A stretch of 64,000 nt of DNA from Nannochloris sp. 'desiccata' (taxonomy: Eukaryota > Chlorophyta > Trebouxiophyceae > Chlorellales > Chlorellaceae): NCBI GenBank assembly GCA_019044685.2, contig JAGTXX020000014.1, positions 682,001 through 746,000 of the forward strand, written 5' to 3'. Shown here piece after piece: positions 43,382 through 53,948 of the stretch. The translations under genes and the position numbers were made by a program. How positions within the stretch are numbered: position 1 is the stretch's first letter; the number at the start of each line of letters is the position of its first letter. Below the pieces are notes generated by a model. It was not told where the DNA came from. It made no database searches and saw only the letters and a program-made list of their open reading frames with translations.

Positions 43382-44340
43382 CGATCTATTTTGGAGGAGC
43401 AAAACGTAGATGAGAGCTCAGGGTTAAACGGGAATTGAAAATATTTTGAAAGTAATTTAGAGAGGTCAGAATAAACAAGGCGATGAAATAAAGGCAATCT
43501 TTAGAAATATTCTACAGAAGAAATTGCAACTTCCACGCGGCTCCGCCGCCTGAAAGAATGAAGTGAACCTAATTCTTTACATAAAGACTACTGAAGACGT
43601 GAAAGATTACAAAGTGCAACCTCGACACCATATGGAACCGATATAAGAAGTCATCCCAGTCGTAAGCTTGAAATTCGGTTCCTTTACCGTTCTTATCGTG
43701 ACACGGACGGAGCGTGGCTGGGTTCCCTTCTCCGAGATAAAACAGGCTCGGTTTATCCTTGAACTCGATATAGAAGCGTAAAAGGTTCGAATTTCGTTAT
43801 TTACTGTTGCAGTGGTTTGAATCAATAAAATGTGGACATACTGTGTCAGGACCGGCCGGGACCGGAAGTTACATTTCACCAGATCTATCTATACCGTCCC
43901 TGAAATTGTAGTATTTGGAATTTGAGTACCACTGTGTAGGCACCCCATAGGCTTGAGGCTCTTTTGGACAGATTTTGCCTTCCAACAGTCTACGATCGAT
44001 TTGATCGCAGATTCCAAGACGGTGCTCAAACTCTCAAGCTTGACTTTAAAAAAATCAAAAATGAAGCTACCAGCAAGGACTTCCTGGCCTGTTTCGACCT
44101 ACCTAAGCGTTCTACTTTGAGTACTTCCAGTTAAGAACATCTAAACGAGCCTGCGAAATTGAGGAATAGCTGACAACCCTAACATTAAAGCTTAGCTATT
44201 CAATAATGGAAAGCAGACTCTGAGAGCCCAAAAAGCTGGAGTCATCCATATGCATATCTTATTTTGCTGCGTTATTTAACCTAAACGCGAGTATCTACTT
44301 AAGAAGATAAATTATTTCTCATAGTAGCCAGCAGAGCACC
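43382..44340. promoter_or_regulatory. 959 bp divergent spacer; proximal part shared with the spacer at 46.65-47.75 kb
   Basis: Between the methyltransferase and the first ankyrin-RING gene. Blocks near 43932-43965 (GTAGGCACC...AGGCT) and 44225-44275 (CCAG..TTTTGGGCTC, TTTTGCTG) recur in the same order upstream of the second ankyrin-RING gene, so the duplicated unit includes promoter DNA. An open frame at 43607-43879 (minus) shows no coding signs. Confidence 0.5.
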
Positions 44341-46649
44341 ATGCTTGACATTAGACTCTTGAAAACCTACAGCGCCACTGGACCTAATGAGGACGCCCAA
44401 TTCATAGCCGACACAATATACACCCGGATTAACAGGAGGCGCGGTAGAGGTAATGACAGTCATGCTGATATGCCGACACATAACCAGTGTCGCGACTTTT
44501 CGCTCGTGCTCCCAGTGAAAAAGTGGGATTCCATTCTGACCATTGCCCACGCAGCTGCTGACTTGGTCATAGGTAGAAAAATGACGTTCATGCAAACGAA
44601 AGCTCTCGCCTCAATCTGTGGTTGTCGCGAACGAGCGAGCGCCTTCGGATGTGTGCCCGAAGTCGAATACAATTTAATCAAGCTCGAACAGCAGATGAAC
44701 TTGATCTTTGCTACTGAATGGGAAACGGTATTGAAAGGTGAGGGTATTTTTAAATACATATATATAAAAGGTATACAATGGAATTTATCAGATTAGTTTG
44801 TTATTGCAGGCAAAAAAAACCCTCAATCTTCTATTGAGTTCACGGTTGTCGGTGATGCAAGTTCTTTACAAACACACTTGGAAAACTTGGTACGCAAGAG
44901 TGAGGCCGAAAGATTAACCAAAAGATTAAAGAAAAACGATCTTAACACTGAATTGTCAGAAAAAGTTGATGGTCGAACTGCTTTCCATTGGGCAGTGTAT
45001 CTGAACCCACAGTGTTTGAAAGTTTTACTCGAGTATGCTGCCAGAGACGGCCACGAGACTTTTAAAAAAGTAATGGAAAGCAGAGATGATAAAGGACATA
45101 GCCCTTGCGCCTTGGCTATCCGTAATAACAATCTGGAGTGCATTATGGTGAGTCTGAAGAGTCTCTCCGCCTCGGCTTTTTCCCAATTTTTTTTCTTCTG
45201 AAGAAAGTTTTGCAATTTACTAAAGCCTGACTCTCTTGTTTATTTCCACTATTTTTACAGGAATTTATTCGTGCTGGTTTTGATTTCTTTGGAAATATCT
45301 TTGCTGGAACTAGAGGGCTTACCACTGCTCTTGCCTACTTGGTGACGAAGACGTCCGACCACCCGGATAGATATCTTGAGAATTTCAAAGTTATTCTTTC
45401 CGAGCTTCAAATAAACCCAAAATTTGATCCGAACATGGAATTACCCTATGCATACGAAGGACCTGCGCGTAGGAACTATAGATACAGTTCGCCTAGCCAC
45501 TCTGAAGAAATGGAGCAGCTGGGAGAAGAACCACGGTATCGGTTTCCTACAGGTCACCTAAGACCTAGCCGTGGAGGACTTCGTCGCCGCAATATTGGCT
45601 ACCGTGACCTCCCTTATCGTGACGATAGTCCTGGCGAGATGCCTAGTCCTATTAGAGATTCTGATACCGAGGATGCAGAGGCCATTAACGAAAGCATAGA
45701 GCGGCATCCTAGAAGACCATTTGTAAGATATCTTGGAACTAATATGACAGAAAGTGATTTTGATGATGAAGGACCTTCATTATATACCACATCCATGCCT
45801 CATACAGACCGCAATGAGACCGCAAATTTAAATTCCACTTTTGACGTCGACGCTTTGATGGAGGCTGGGTTGTCTCCTCGCTCGGTGCAGCAGTTATTTG
45901 AGAGGGCCGACGCTGTCGAAAATGGTTATGCAGCATTGATAACAAATAATCAAAGTCACGAGGGTGATGGAATCCAAGACGAGGAAGAAGCAGAAGAACA
46001 AGCTATCAATGACAGGACAAGGAATCTTTTAAATATTGCCGCTTCCCATGGTGGTATTGAAGTAATGAGAATTCTTCTTGAATTGGGTGCTAAACCCAAC
46101 GCGGAAATTCTTATCGACACTGTCGATTATCTTGCAAATTGCCCCTATTACAGGAAGGCGGCTGGTATAGCATGCTTGGAGGCGCTGCTGGAGGCAGGAG
46201 TTGATCTCAATGCAGTTGATCCGGTGGAACAGGCAACTGCTTTGCATGCCACTGTTGCTGCATCCTTCGATACGGATCATAGTTTGATTGAACTATTATT
46301 GAACAGAGGCGCTGACCCAACCAAATGTGATGGAGAGGGGAGAACAGCTCTAGCCCTTGCTGAACAAATGCATGACTACGAGTCTATCGAAATTTTGAAA
46401 CGATTTACACGTTTGCAACGCCTTTCCAGTCAAGATGAACGCATAGAAGGTAGGACTGATGAAATCCCGGAAGATATGGCGTGTGTTGCTTGTCTTCAGG
46501 CAAAAAAAGAGGTGATTTTGGCTCCGTGTGGTCATAAATTACTCTGTCAGCGCTGCACGAAGCGGCTACTAAGTCGCCCTGAGCTGGAGCGCCGCTGTCC
46601 AACATGCAGACATACGGTGGAGTCGTTTGTCACTACGATTTACGAATAG
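44341..46649 (+). CDS. Ankyrin-repeat RING E3 ligase-like protein, copy A
   Basis: Three exons, 44341-44737, 44810-45147 and 45261-46649, 707 aa. N-terminal module of about 130 residues (MLDIRLLKTYSATGP, FIADTIYTRIN) is unknown but shared with copy B. Ankyrin-like repeats follow: VDGRTAFHWAVYLNPQCLKV, KGHSPCALAIRNNNLECIM, FIRAGFDFFG; then about 150 disordered residues rich in Arg, Glu, Ser and Pro; more ankyrins (LLNIAASHGGIEVMRILLEL, CLEALLEAGVDLNAVDP, LIELLLNRGADPTKCDGEGR, TALALAEQMHDYESIEIL). The C-terminus is a C3HC4 RING: MACVACLQAKKEVILAPCGH, LCQRCTKRL, RCPTCR, ending FVTTIYE. A RING of this kind recruits an E2, so the protein is a candidate ubiquitin ligase with ankyrin substrate binding. 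Tandem duplicate of the next gene; lacks the fourth-exon intron of copy B. Confidence 0.87.
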
Positions 46650-47747
46650 AAATAGAGAGATGTCAACGACGCTGCAGTTTATGCAAGGATAGAGAGAACA
46701 GCAGGGGACTTCCACTATTTAAGATAGATTAATCATCTATCGATTACTACTTTTTGAATCTTAGCTCTCCGCTGTACTGCAAACTGCTAATTAATTTTTG
46801 CTTACATCGACAGTTTACAACAAAAGTCACACACATGTAAACTCTTTAAAAATAACCAAAGCACTAAAAGTGCAGTCAATTAAATGCAATGTCAAAGTCA
46901 TCGCCCTCAAAATCATAGTGTTATCTTGCAGCGGTTAAGAAAAGAAAAAAGTTGCAAAATATTCAGGTGCCGCCTGCGGAACACCAGAATTAGCGAAATG
47001 GTCGGAATTGCTAAACTTAATCTTACCTTGTAATTTTTGTATTTGATTTGGCATTGCTTGACATCCTGAACACATTTAGGAATGATAAACACTGGTAGGC
47101 ACCTCCACCTTCTTCAGGCTCAGCGGGACAACGCTGCCCTCCCAACGTAACAACCACGTTCTCCACAAGGAATGTTGTAGACCGATGGCCAACGTAATAT
47201 TTAGCAGTAAACTTATGCCTCCTGTCACTCTTTACCCTTTTTGGCCTGCATTCTCTTTATTTTTCGATCGTGGTCCTTCCTCAGCTTGGTCGAGCAGACG
47301 TCTCCATCGAGGCACTGGTATAGAACTCTATGACTTCTACTTCAGCGAGGTCTGACATATGAACGGTTGTGGATGGTGTTGCTAAAAGATCGGAGTCAAG
47401 TTGAACCGGGCTGAAGTACTTGTGACTACGTAGGTATACCTGCATGGAAAGATGAGGACTTGTGATTCTCATAAGAATATGCCATAATATAGCTACCATC
47501 AAGGGCTACCCGACCCAACTTACCCTTCTGCCGAGTAAAGGGCTTTCTGCAAACTATTCCCAACACCGAAAAGCAGGCATAGCTCGGATATACGAGGAAT
47601 AAATCAGAGGAGCCCAAAATCCTGGATCACTCCCCAATGAGAAGAATCTCTTTTTGCTGGCTGTATAAACTGTTCTAAGCAAGGATAGGGACCAACCAAT
47701 TATTAAAGGTAACACACTTCTCCATATTTTGAACGGCAGAAAGCGCC
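46650..47747. promoter_or_regulatory. 1.1 kb spacer between the ankyrin-RING duplicates
   Basis: Contains blocks also found upstream of copy A (near 47090-47120 and 47608-47665). TATTAAAGG lies about 48 bp before the copy B ATG. Minus-strand open frames at 47281-47502 and 47426-47617 with a possible GT-AG pair between them could be a small decayed or unrecognised gene, but nothing in them is familiar. No gene is called. Confidence 0.4.
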
Positions 47748-50177
47748 ATGCTTGACATTAGGTTCTTAAAGCCCTACAGCACAGATGGGCCTCTGGATGC
47801 TCTTTTCATTCGCGACACAATCTTTCATTGTATCAATAGCCAAGATATCTACGATGGGGAGACATCAGAGAAACTCGGGGACTTGCAGTCGGTGGTGGAC
47901 GCAAAGTGCTGGAACACTACATTGGAGCTGGCTCAATCCACAGCTTGCTTGCTTACCTCCGAAGCAATGACGTTTCGGCAGACATTCGCTATAGCCAGAA
48001 TTCTTGGATGTGATGAGAAAGCGAGCAGGGGGGGTGAGCCCCAGCCAGAGCTCAATGGCAAGAAGCTTTTGGATCAGATTAAAGCATTCTTTGCTTCTGA
48101 ATGGGGAATGGTATCCAAAGGTAAGCAGAGACCTCTAAATCGAGAAATAATTGAATTAGCTTTTAAAAAATTAATATCAAATTGGCCTCCGAAATTGCAG
48201 GTAAAAGACAGCCTTCGTCTGCTCTGGAGTGGACGCTTGTCGGCGACGCCATCTCTCTGCAAACACACCTGGAGAACTTACAGGCACGCAAGAATGATGC
48301 TACCGGACAGCCTACGGAAGGTAATGCGACAACTTTCACGTCTGAGCTGATGGAGAAATACGACCGAAAGCCTTGCTTGAACTCCGCCATCTATCTCAAC
48401 CACCCTGAATGCTTGCGTGTTCTACTCGACTTTGCTGCCAAAGATGGCCCTGAGACTTTCAAAAAAGTAACGAGGCGCGGAGATGGTAATGGAGACTGCG
48501 CTTGCTCGATGGCTATTCACGTCAATAACCTGGATTGCATCTTGGTGAGTCGCTGCCGTCAGATTTCTTACAAATGACCCAATATACTGTATACACTACG
48601 TAGCAGCCTGCAGGCCAGGCCATTCATTAAATTCCGATCGCATTTTTATAGGCTAACTTTTTTACAATCAACTACGTTTTCAGGAGATTATTCATGCAGG
48701 GTTTGATTTCTTTGATCCGGATATCCGCTATGATGGTCGGCGTACCTCTGCATTTGCCTTTTTGGTGAAAAGAGCGTCAAAAGATCCCGAGAGGTATTTG
48801 AAAAACTTCAAGGTAAATCTATAAGTTTCAATTGATTTATTGCATTCTGTTAATGGCCACTACATTATTTATGCCAGTGGAAATAAAATATTATGTATAC
48901 TGCTTTAGTGATGACGCTCTCCTTGCTTTTTTTAAATTATAATTTATTGACCTTGATTCTCGCTATGACAGATTATTCTCGCTGAACTTCAGAAGGTCCC
49001 TACTTTTGATGTCAACACGAGAATTCCTTCTCACAGAGAAAGCTCTAGCTCTAGGGATCTTTACGAAAGGCTCTTAAGAATGCGTCTAAACCTTGACGAT
49101 CTTGATAATTTCCCACGGGGGTTGGATGGAGAAAATCCATTTGATGAGTTGGATTTTGATGAAGACATCTCTCTTGGAGAAGGAGAAGACGAGGATACAA
49201 ATATGGAAGAACCAGACGCGCTGCCTGACGTGCCGAGTTTTACAATTGGCGGCGCAAATCCTCCTCAAGATGCACCTTCAAATGGTGCTGGAAATAATAA
49301 CGACATCAATCGCCAGGAAGAAGCGTTAAACCCTTTGACAGCAGCTATTCGAAGATTAAGACGCGCTGTATATGGCATGCGTACTCCCGACGCCAGTGAT
49401 CCAGCAGCTGAGCAAAGAGTGGAGGAACGCGCAGTTGAAGAAGAACAAGAAGAGGCAAACGGCGATGATGGTGATGGTGACGATATTGAACAATCAATCA
49501 CGGTTTTGGATATCGCTGCCGCTCAAGGTGGTATTGAAGTTTTAAACATCTTACTTGATTTGGGTGCTACTGCTCAAGATGATGCCCTGCACGACATTGT
49601 GGATTATATAGGGTTTTGCATTGACCGTGCCACATATTCCGATAATGTACGTATGCTTGACGTTGCACGTGGTATGGCATGCCTGGAGGCACTTCTCGAT
49701 GCAGGCGCTGATGTCAATGCTGAAGATCCAGTGACAAAAAAGACTCCCTTGCACTTGGCTGCTGGTCAAAAATGCCATGAAGTCCTTTCTCTGCTGTTGG
49801 AAAGAGGTGCCAACCCTGGGAAATGTACAGAAGATGGTCAAACAGCTGCGGAAATTGCTGAAGATCACCATGACGCAGTTGCTGTTGATATCATCACTAG
49901 ATTTACCCGTCTGCAGCGTCTTTCCACCTTTAATCGTTCCGCCAGCCAAAGAGAGCGTAATGAATCCCAAGAGAATAAGACTGAAGAACTCGCAGAAGAA
50001 ATGGTGTGTGTTGCTTGTCTAACGGAGAAAAAGGAGGTTATTCTTGCGCCGTGCGGACACAAGGTGCTTTGTCGGAGATGCACAAAGAGGTTGTTTACGA
50101 GACCGGAACAAGAGCGCAAATGCCCTATGTGCCGCCATAAAATGGAGTCGTTCGTCGTTCAGATATTTGAATCTTAG
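47748..50177 (+). CDS. Ankyrin-repeat RING E3 ligase-like protein, copy B
   Basis: Four exons, 47748-48120, 48201-48544, 48684-48812 and 48972-50177, 683 aa. Same layout as copy A: N-terminal module MLDIRFLKPYSTDGPLDALF, ankyrin-like LNSAIYLNHPECLRVLLDFA, EIIHAGFDFFDPD, a disordered acidic region (DFDEDISLGEGEDEDTNMEE), ankyrins (LDIAAAQGGIEVLNILLDLG, CLEALLDAGADVNAEDPVTK, TPLHLAAGQKCHEVLSLLLE, RGANPGKCTEDGQTAAEIAE) and a C-terminal RING MVCVACLTEKKEVILAPCGH, LCRRCTKRL, KCPMCRHKM. All eight RING metal ligands are present. The first two introns match copy A in place and phase; the third, at YLKNFK|IILAELQ, has no counterpart in copy A. Divergence in the disordered middle shows the duplication is not recent. 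Confidence 0.87.
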
Positions 50178-50410
50178 CTATGTAGGTCGTCTTTAAGCTG
50201 CTCTGCAGCTTTATATATACTTTCCTTTTACAAGCTCCTATGCACCGAGTGATTTTCATTAATTCCCGCTGTGCTGACACTCGACGGAAGCTGCCTAATA
50301 AATTATATATTTTTGAAATTTAACACCTAGGAGGTCGTTTATTCTATATTTTCATCCCTTGTTATCACTATACTTTCGCTGTAAACCAATTTCAGCTTCT
50401 AGAATCCACC
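50178..50410. other. Spacer upstream of small hydrophilic protein gene A
   Basis: 233 bp, A/T-rich, with TTTAACACC near 50318. Nothing else seen. Confidence 0.35.
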
Positions 50411-50836
50411 ATGGCTGGCACTGGCGAGCGCTCGAAGGAAATGATGTCTGGCTCTACTACCTCCCAGCAGGAACGAGAGATTACAAGAACTGGAGCTGAA
50501 ACCCATCAAACCCAAACTCAGTTTCAGACTGCACCGAAAGACACAGTAGAACAACAAGAAGGCGGGGTAAACACTCTCGGCTACAACACCACCACTACTG
50601 CTACGGCCGGGGAAGCTGCTACATGCACAAAGGATTTCTTCACCAAGGTGGAGGATAGGCCAAGGATCGTTGAAAGGCATGAATTCATCAAAGAGCATAT
50701 TCCTATGGAGCGAGAATATGTTGTGGAAACGAGATTTATTGGAGAAAGGGAGCTGGTTGAAGGCAGGACTGAAGAAGTGATTGGCGTTGAGGAGAGAATT
50801 ATCGAGCACGCACCTCCCAAGGCTCCTTGTGAATAA
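50411..50836 (+). CDS. Small hydrophilic (hydrophilin-like) protein, copy A
   Basis: Single exon, 141 aa, no membrane segment or signal peptide. The N-terminal half is disordered, rich in Thr, Gln, Glu and Gly. The C-terminal 65 residues form a conserved block shared with the next gene: GEAATCTKDFFTKVEDRPR, then IKEHIPMEREYVVETRFIGE, REL-EGRT, EERII and a C-terminal PPKAPCE. The charge-rich, alternating pattern and lack of hydrophobic core recall LEA-like or other stress-inducible hydrophilins, but I recognise no named family, and the function is not known. Two conserved Cys (AATC and the near-terminal PCE) are notable in so polar a protein. The short distance to copy B (398 bp) and similar ends show tandem duplication. 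Confidence 0.75.
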   Translation: MAGTGERSKEMMSGSTTSQQEREITRTGAETHQTQTQFQTAPKDTVEQQEGGVNTLGYNTTTTATAGEAATCTKDFFTKVEDRPRIVERHEFIKEHIPMEREYVVETRFIGERELVEGRTEEVIGVEERIIEHAPPKAPCE

Positions 50837-51234
50837 ATAGATAGAAGTAAAATATGTTTTTTTGTTTGGTTTCTGCAAGAATGTTGGGCATTTTGGCAAG
50901 GGGGCCAAATTGAACGGTCGTTCAAAAACACCATTTTTGTCTATTTCTCATTATGTTAAAATGTAAAGATCCACACCATAAATGCAAATAAGACATAAAG
51001 TACAGCCTATCAGAGCCCCTCTACTGTAACCGTTGCCGTCTAATCATCAAAATGCCTGAGAAGATTCGCTAGGAAGTTGGTAGTCTAGTAGGCAGTGTTC
51101 TTTGAAGTCAGCTCGAAACTGCAGTGCATCTCCTCTCCATAGCGCGTTTGCTCCTTGATATACTCCTCTCCAACCCCTCTTTCAGCATAATAAATACATT
51201 GTTTACTCATAAAAGCCGTTAAAACTCATTCATC
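50837..51234. promoter_or_regulatory. 398 bp spacer between the hydrophilic protein duplicates
   Basis: Holds the 3' UTR of copy A and promoter of copy B; CGTTAAAACTC lies about 20 bp before the copy B start. No other element recognised. Confidence 0.35.
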
Positions 51235-51814
51235 ATGTCCAACATTAAAGAAAAGATCAAGAATGTGCTCCCTGGCCACACTCACTCCTCCAAAGAGGAG
51301 ACTCGCCAAGGAGAAACTCGTTATGGAGAGGAGAGGCCTGTAATGGCAGGAACCACTGGAGCTCAGTATGATACCGCTGGTCAATACACGACCACAACTA
51401 CTGGTGCGGCAGGTTATGGAGTCGTAGGAGATCGCGATTATGAGCGTGAAGGCGCCTACGATACCACTGGAGCCACCACCACCACCACCACTGGAGAGGC
51501 TGCTACCTGCGGTAAAGAATCCTTTACTAAGGTAGAGGACCGACCTCGAGTCATTGAGCAAAAGGTAAGTCTATAATTTAATCCTGGCTGAAATAGTAGT
51601 CCACGTTGTCTGACCATTTTCTAATATTTGGTCCTCTTTTTCTTTCTATTACATACAGGAGTACATCAAGGAACACCGCCCCATGGAGAAGGAATTCGTG
51701 ACAGAAACGAAATTCGTCGGTGAGCGCGAGATGACCGAGGGCAGGACCACTGAGAACCTTGGGACTGAGGAGAGAATTATCGCTCAGGCTCAACCCAAGT
51801 CTCCTTGCGAGTAA
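51235..51814 (+). CDS. Small hydrophilic (hydrophilin-like) protein, copy B
   Basis: Two exons, 51235-51564 and 51659-51814 (phase 0), 161 aa. The N-terminus (MSNIKEKIKNVLPGHTHSSK) may form an amphipathic helix and differs from copy A; the middle has Thr/Gly/Tyr-rich YDTTGATTTTTTGEAATC. The conserved block FTKVEDRPRVIEQK|EYIKEHRPMEKEF, GEREMTEGRT, EERII, PKSPCE parallels copy A. The intron interrupts the block exactly where copy A is continuous (ERHEFIKEH). Probably cytosolic and unstructured alone. Function unknown; a role in dehydration, osmotic or oxidative stress is only a guess from composition. Confidence 0.75.
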
Positions 51815-52252
51815 ATGGGATCGTTTATCAGTAGCTAGTTCGCTTCGTTCCAGTAGCTTTGGGTTCCTTTGCACTGCACGTTAAAATTTCTTGAATAGTT
51901 CATCTTTGCTTTGTCTGTTGTGAGCAGTCTTGTCTCGGCGAATTTTCTCCCACAGGGTTGAAACACGCTGATACCAGCTGCCTTTCCTGTAAACTAAATA
52001 CAATAATATAAGAATCTATTACACCAGAGAGAAAAAGAAGAAGGGCAACAAAAGGAAATAGTAGCAAGTGCTGGTGAGTAAAACTGTTAAACGAAAGTAG
52101 TATCTGTCAACTAGGGTAAAGAAAAAAAACCAAAAAAAAAACCTCTTTCATCATAATGCATTTTATTCGTCATTAACTCGTCCGTCCACAATGGCTGGAT
52201 TGTGCAACAGCAGCAAGAGTCGGGGTGTAGGTGCCAAGATAAATTGGTTTTG
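51815..52252. other. Convergent spacer
   Basis: About 440 bp between copy B of the hydrophilic pair and the 3' end of the second LIFEGUARD gene. A-rich tract near 52120-52145. No gene seen. Confidence 0.45.
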
Positions 52253-53480
52253 TTATCTACTGGCTATTCCAATAATTTGTAAGAATTGCAAGAACAATAG
52301 GATAATGTCCAAGTACAACTGAGTTGATGCAAAAATATATTCGTCGGGTGAGCATGCATACTTTTTATTTCCCAAGATCATCTGGATGTCGTAGACCAAA
52401 TACGCCGAAAACAACAACTGCAGGAAAAGAAGAGGGAAAGAGACGATTTTAATTATTCTTATATAGAAATAGCGGGCAGCAGGTTCATCATTTAATTGAG
52501 CCAAAGCGGCATGTTATGAAAAATGCAAACGACAGTTGACAACGACTCTAGCTTACGGCGAAGATGACAGAAATAGCTAAATACCACCACTGGTTCACGT
52601 AGAAAAAGCCTACGAAGAAGGTTACCAAGGCAATGAAAAATACGACCATCCCCGCCATTGCCAAGACGTTGCCTCTCTTGGTGATGTCCCACGGAATGAA
52701 GATTGCAGCAAGAGTAAGACCGAGTACAGCAGCACCAGTGACGGCGACTGCTTGTAAGACAACTGCCAATTCCCAATAAGCACAAATACAGCCGACTTGT
52801 ACGCTCATGACAAAGGTAAAGCCAAACATGGCAACATAATTCCAAGGGTGTTTGCGGCGGAGGGTGGAAGAGCACATGAGAGCGATCAATGCAACCAACG
52901 TCAATGCCCAAGACGTATAGAAGACCCATCTTCCTGCAGCTTCACCCCTATAGCACGTCTCCGTGCCATCAAGTAACGTACGGCAGTACTTGGGTCCTGC
53001 AATGTACTCGTTTACTGGTTTGACAAATAAAAAGATGGCAGCCACTCCGGCCGTGAAGGCGAGCATTGCCGCGACAAGGAAGAATACTTTCCGGACGAAA
53101 GCAGAACGGATTTTCTTTTCTGAAAATTGAGCTGCGTTGGTTGCTGCCTGTTGCGCTTCGACGTCAAATCCAGCGTTGCCTCCAGGAGGCTTGGCTTGGG
53201 AGGAAGAACTAGCTGCACCAGGGACGTAGCCTTGGTGCTGGGCGCCCATTCCAGGGGGCACGCCAGCGATACCCATAGCAGGGGGGTATGGTGCATATCC
53301 TGGAGCTGCGCCTGCTGCAACCGGATACCCAGCAGGAGGTGGGGGTGCTCCATATCCGTAACCAGCAGGAGGGTAGCCAGCCGGTGGGGGCGCTCCGTAA
53401 GCACCTCCGTAATTTCCTCCAGGTGGTGGATACCCCGCTACCCCCGGCGGAGGATATTGCTGTTGATTATATTGATTCAT
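52253..53480 (-). CDS. LIFEGUARD/GRINA-type BI-1 family protein with Pro/Gly/Tyr-rich N-terminus
   Basis: Two exons, 53480-52557 and 52417-52253 (phase 0 join VIFA|LLFSAYLVYD), 362 aa. Residues 1-110 are Pro/Gly/Tyr/Ala-rich (YPPPGVAGYPPPGG, GYGYGAPPPPAGYP), like animal GRINA/TMBIM1 N-termini. Seven hydrophobic segments follow: VFFLVAAMLAFTAGVAAIFL, WVFYTSWALTLVALIALMC, YVAMFGFTFVMSVQVGCICA, VVLQAVAVTGAAVLGLTLAA, VLAMAGMVVFFIALVTFFVG, YLAISVIFALLFSAYLVYD and LDIILLFLQFLQII. The signature VYDIQMILG plus SPDEYIFASTQLYLDI is family-typical. A Cys pair (YCRTLLDGTETCYRG) lies in the first loop. Predicted ER/Golgi/endosomal membrane protein; distinct from the shorter LIFEGUARD at 14.1 kb. Confidence 0.92.
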
Positions 53481-53948
53481 TACTAGGCTCTTTGTCTAAT
53501 AATCAACAAGACTTTCTGCAGTCACGGCAATGATTGTAGTGGCGTGATCTTAGGTGTCACTTCGAGAAAGCAGGTCCAAAGTTTCTTTGCTACGCTCTAT
53601 GATCTTCAAAAGATATTTTCATATGAGCGGATTTTTACGCGGGTACGTTTGATTTTGAGCTGGTACAATGACACGGTGAAGAAGAGAGTTCTTTCTTGAG
53701 AATTCGTTTGGGCTCACTGGCCCCAAATGGAACGGCGCAGAGCATAATTATGCCAAATTTGCGCATGATAGAGAGCAATTTCAGTCATCCATTTGCTTAT
53801 GCAAGGTCCAATGCTTCCCTGGGTGCGCTCAAAACTTGTGTTGCATATTGATTTCTTTTAAAACTCTGGGAAATTCAAATTACCATGACGAAGTAGTTCT
53901 ATTAAGAATTCGTGCGTTATTTACTAAAACTCTGGAATAAAACTAAAG
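53481..53948. promoter_or_regulatory. Divergent spacer, LIFEGUARD-2 and TTC27 genes
   Basis: About 470 bp holding two promoters. TTTTAAAA at 53856-53863, 86 bp before the TTC27 ATG. No coding sequence. Confidence 0.45.

Noticed and set aside
43775..43800. tRNA gene suggested by GGTTCGAATTT
   Set aside because: Looks like a T-loop, but no acceptor stem, D arm or anticodon arm can be built around it.
43607..43879. 90-codon minus-strand open frame upstream of the ankyrin-RING pair
   Set aside because: No similarity to the corresponding region of the duplicated unit in the coding sense, and no domain; spacer more likely.
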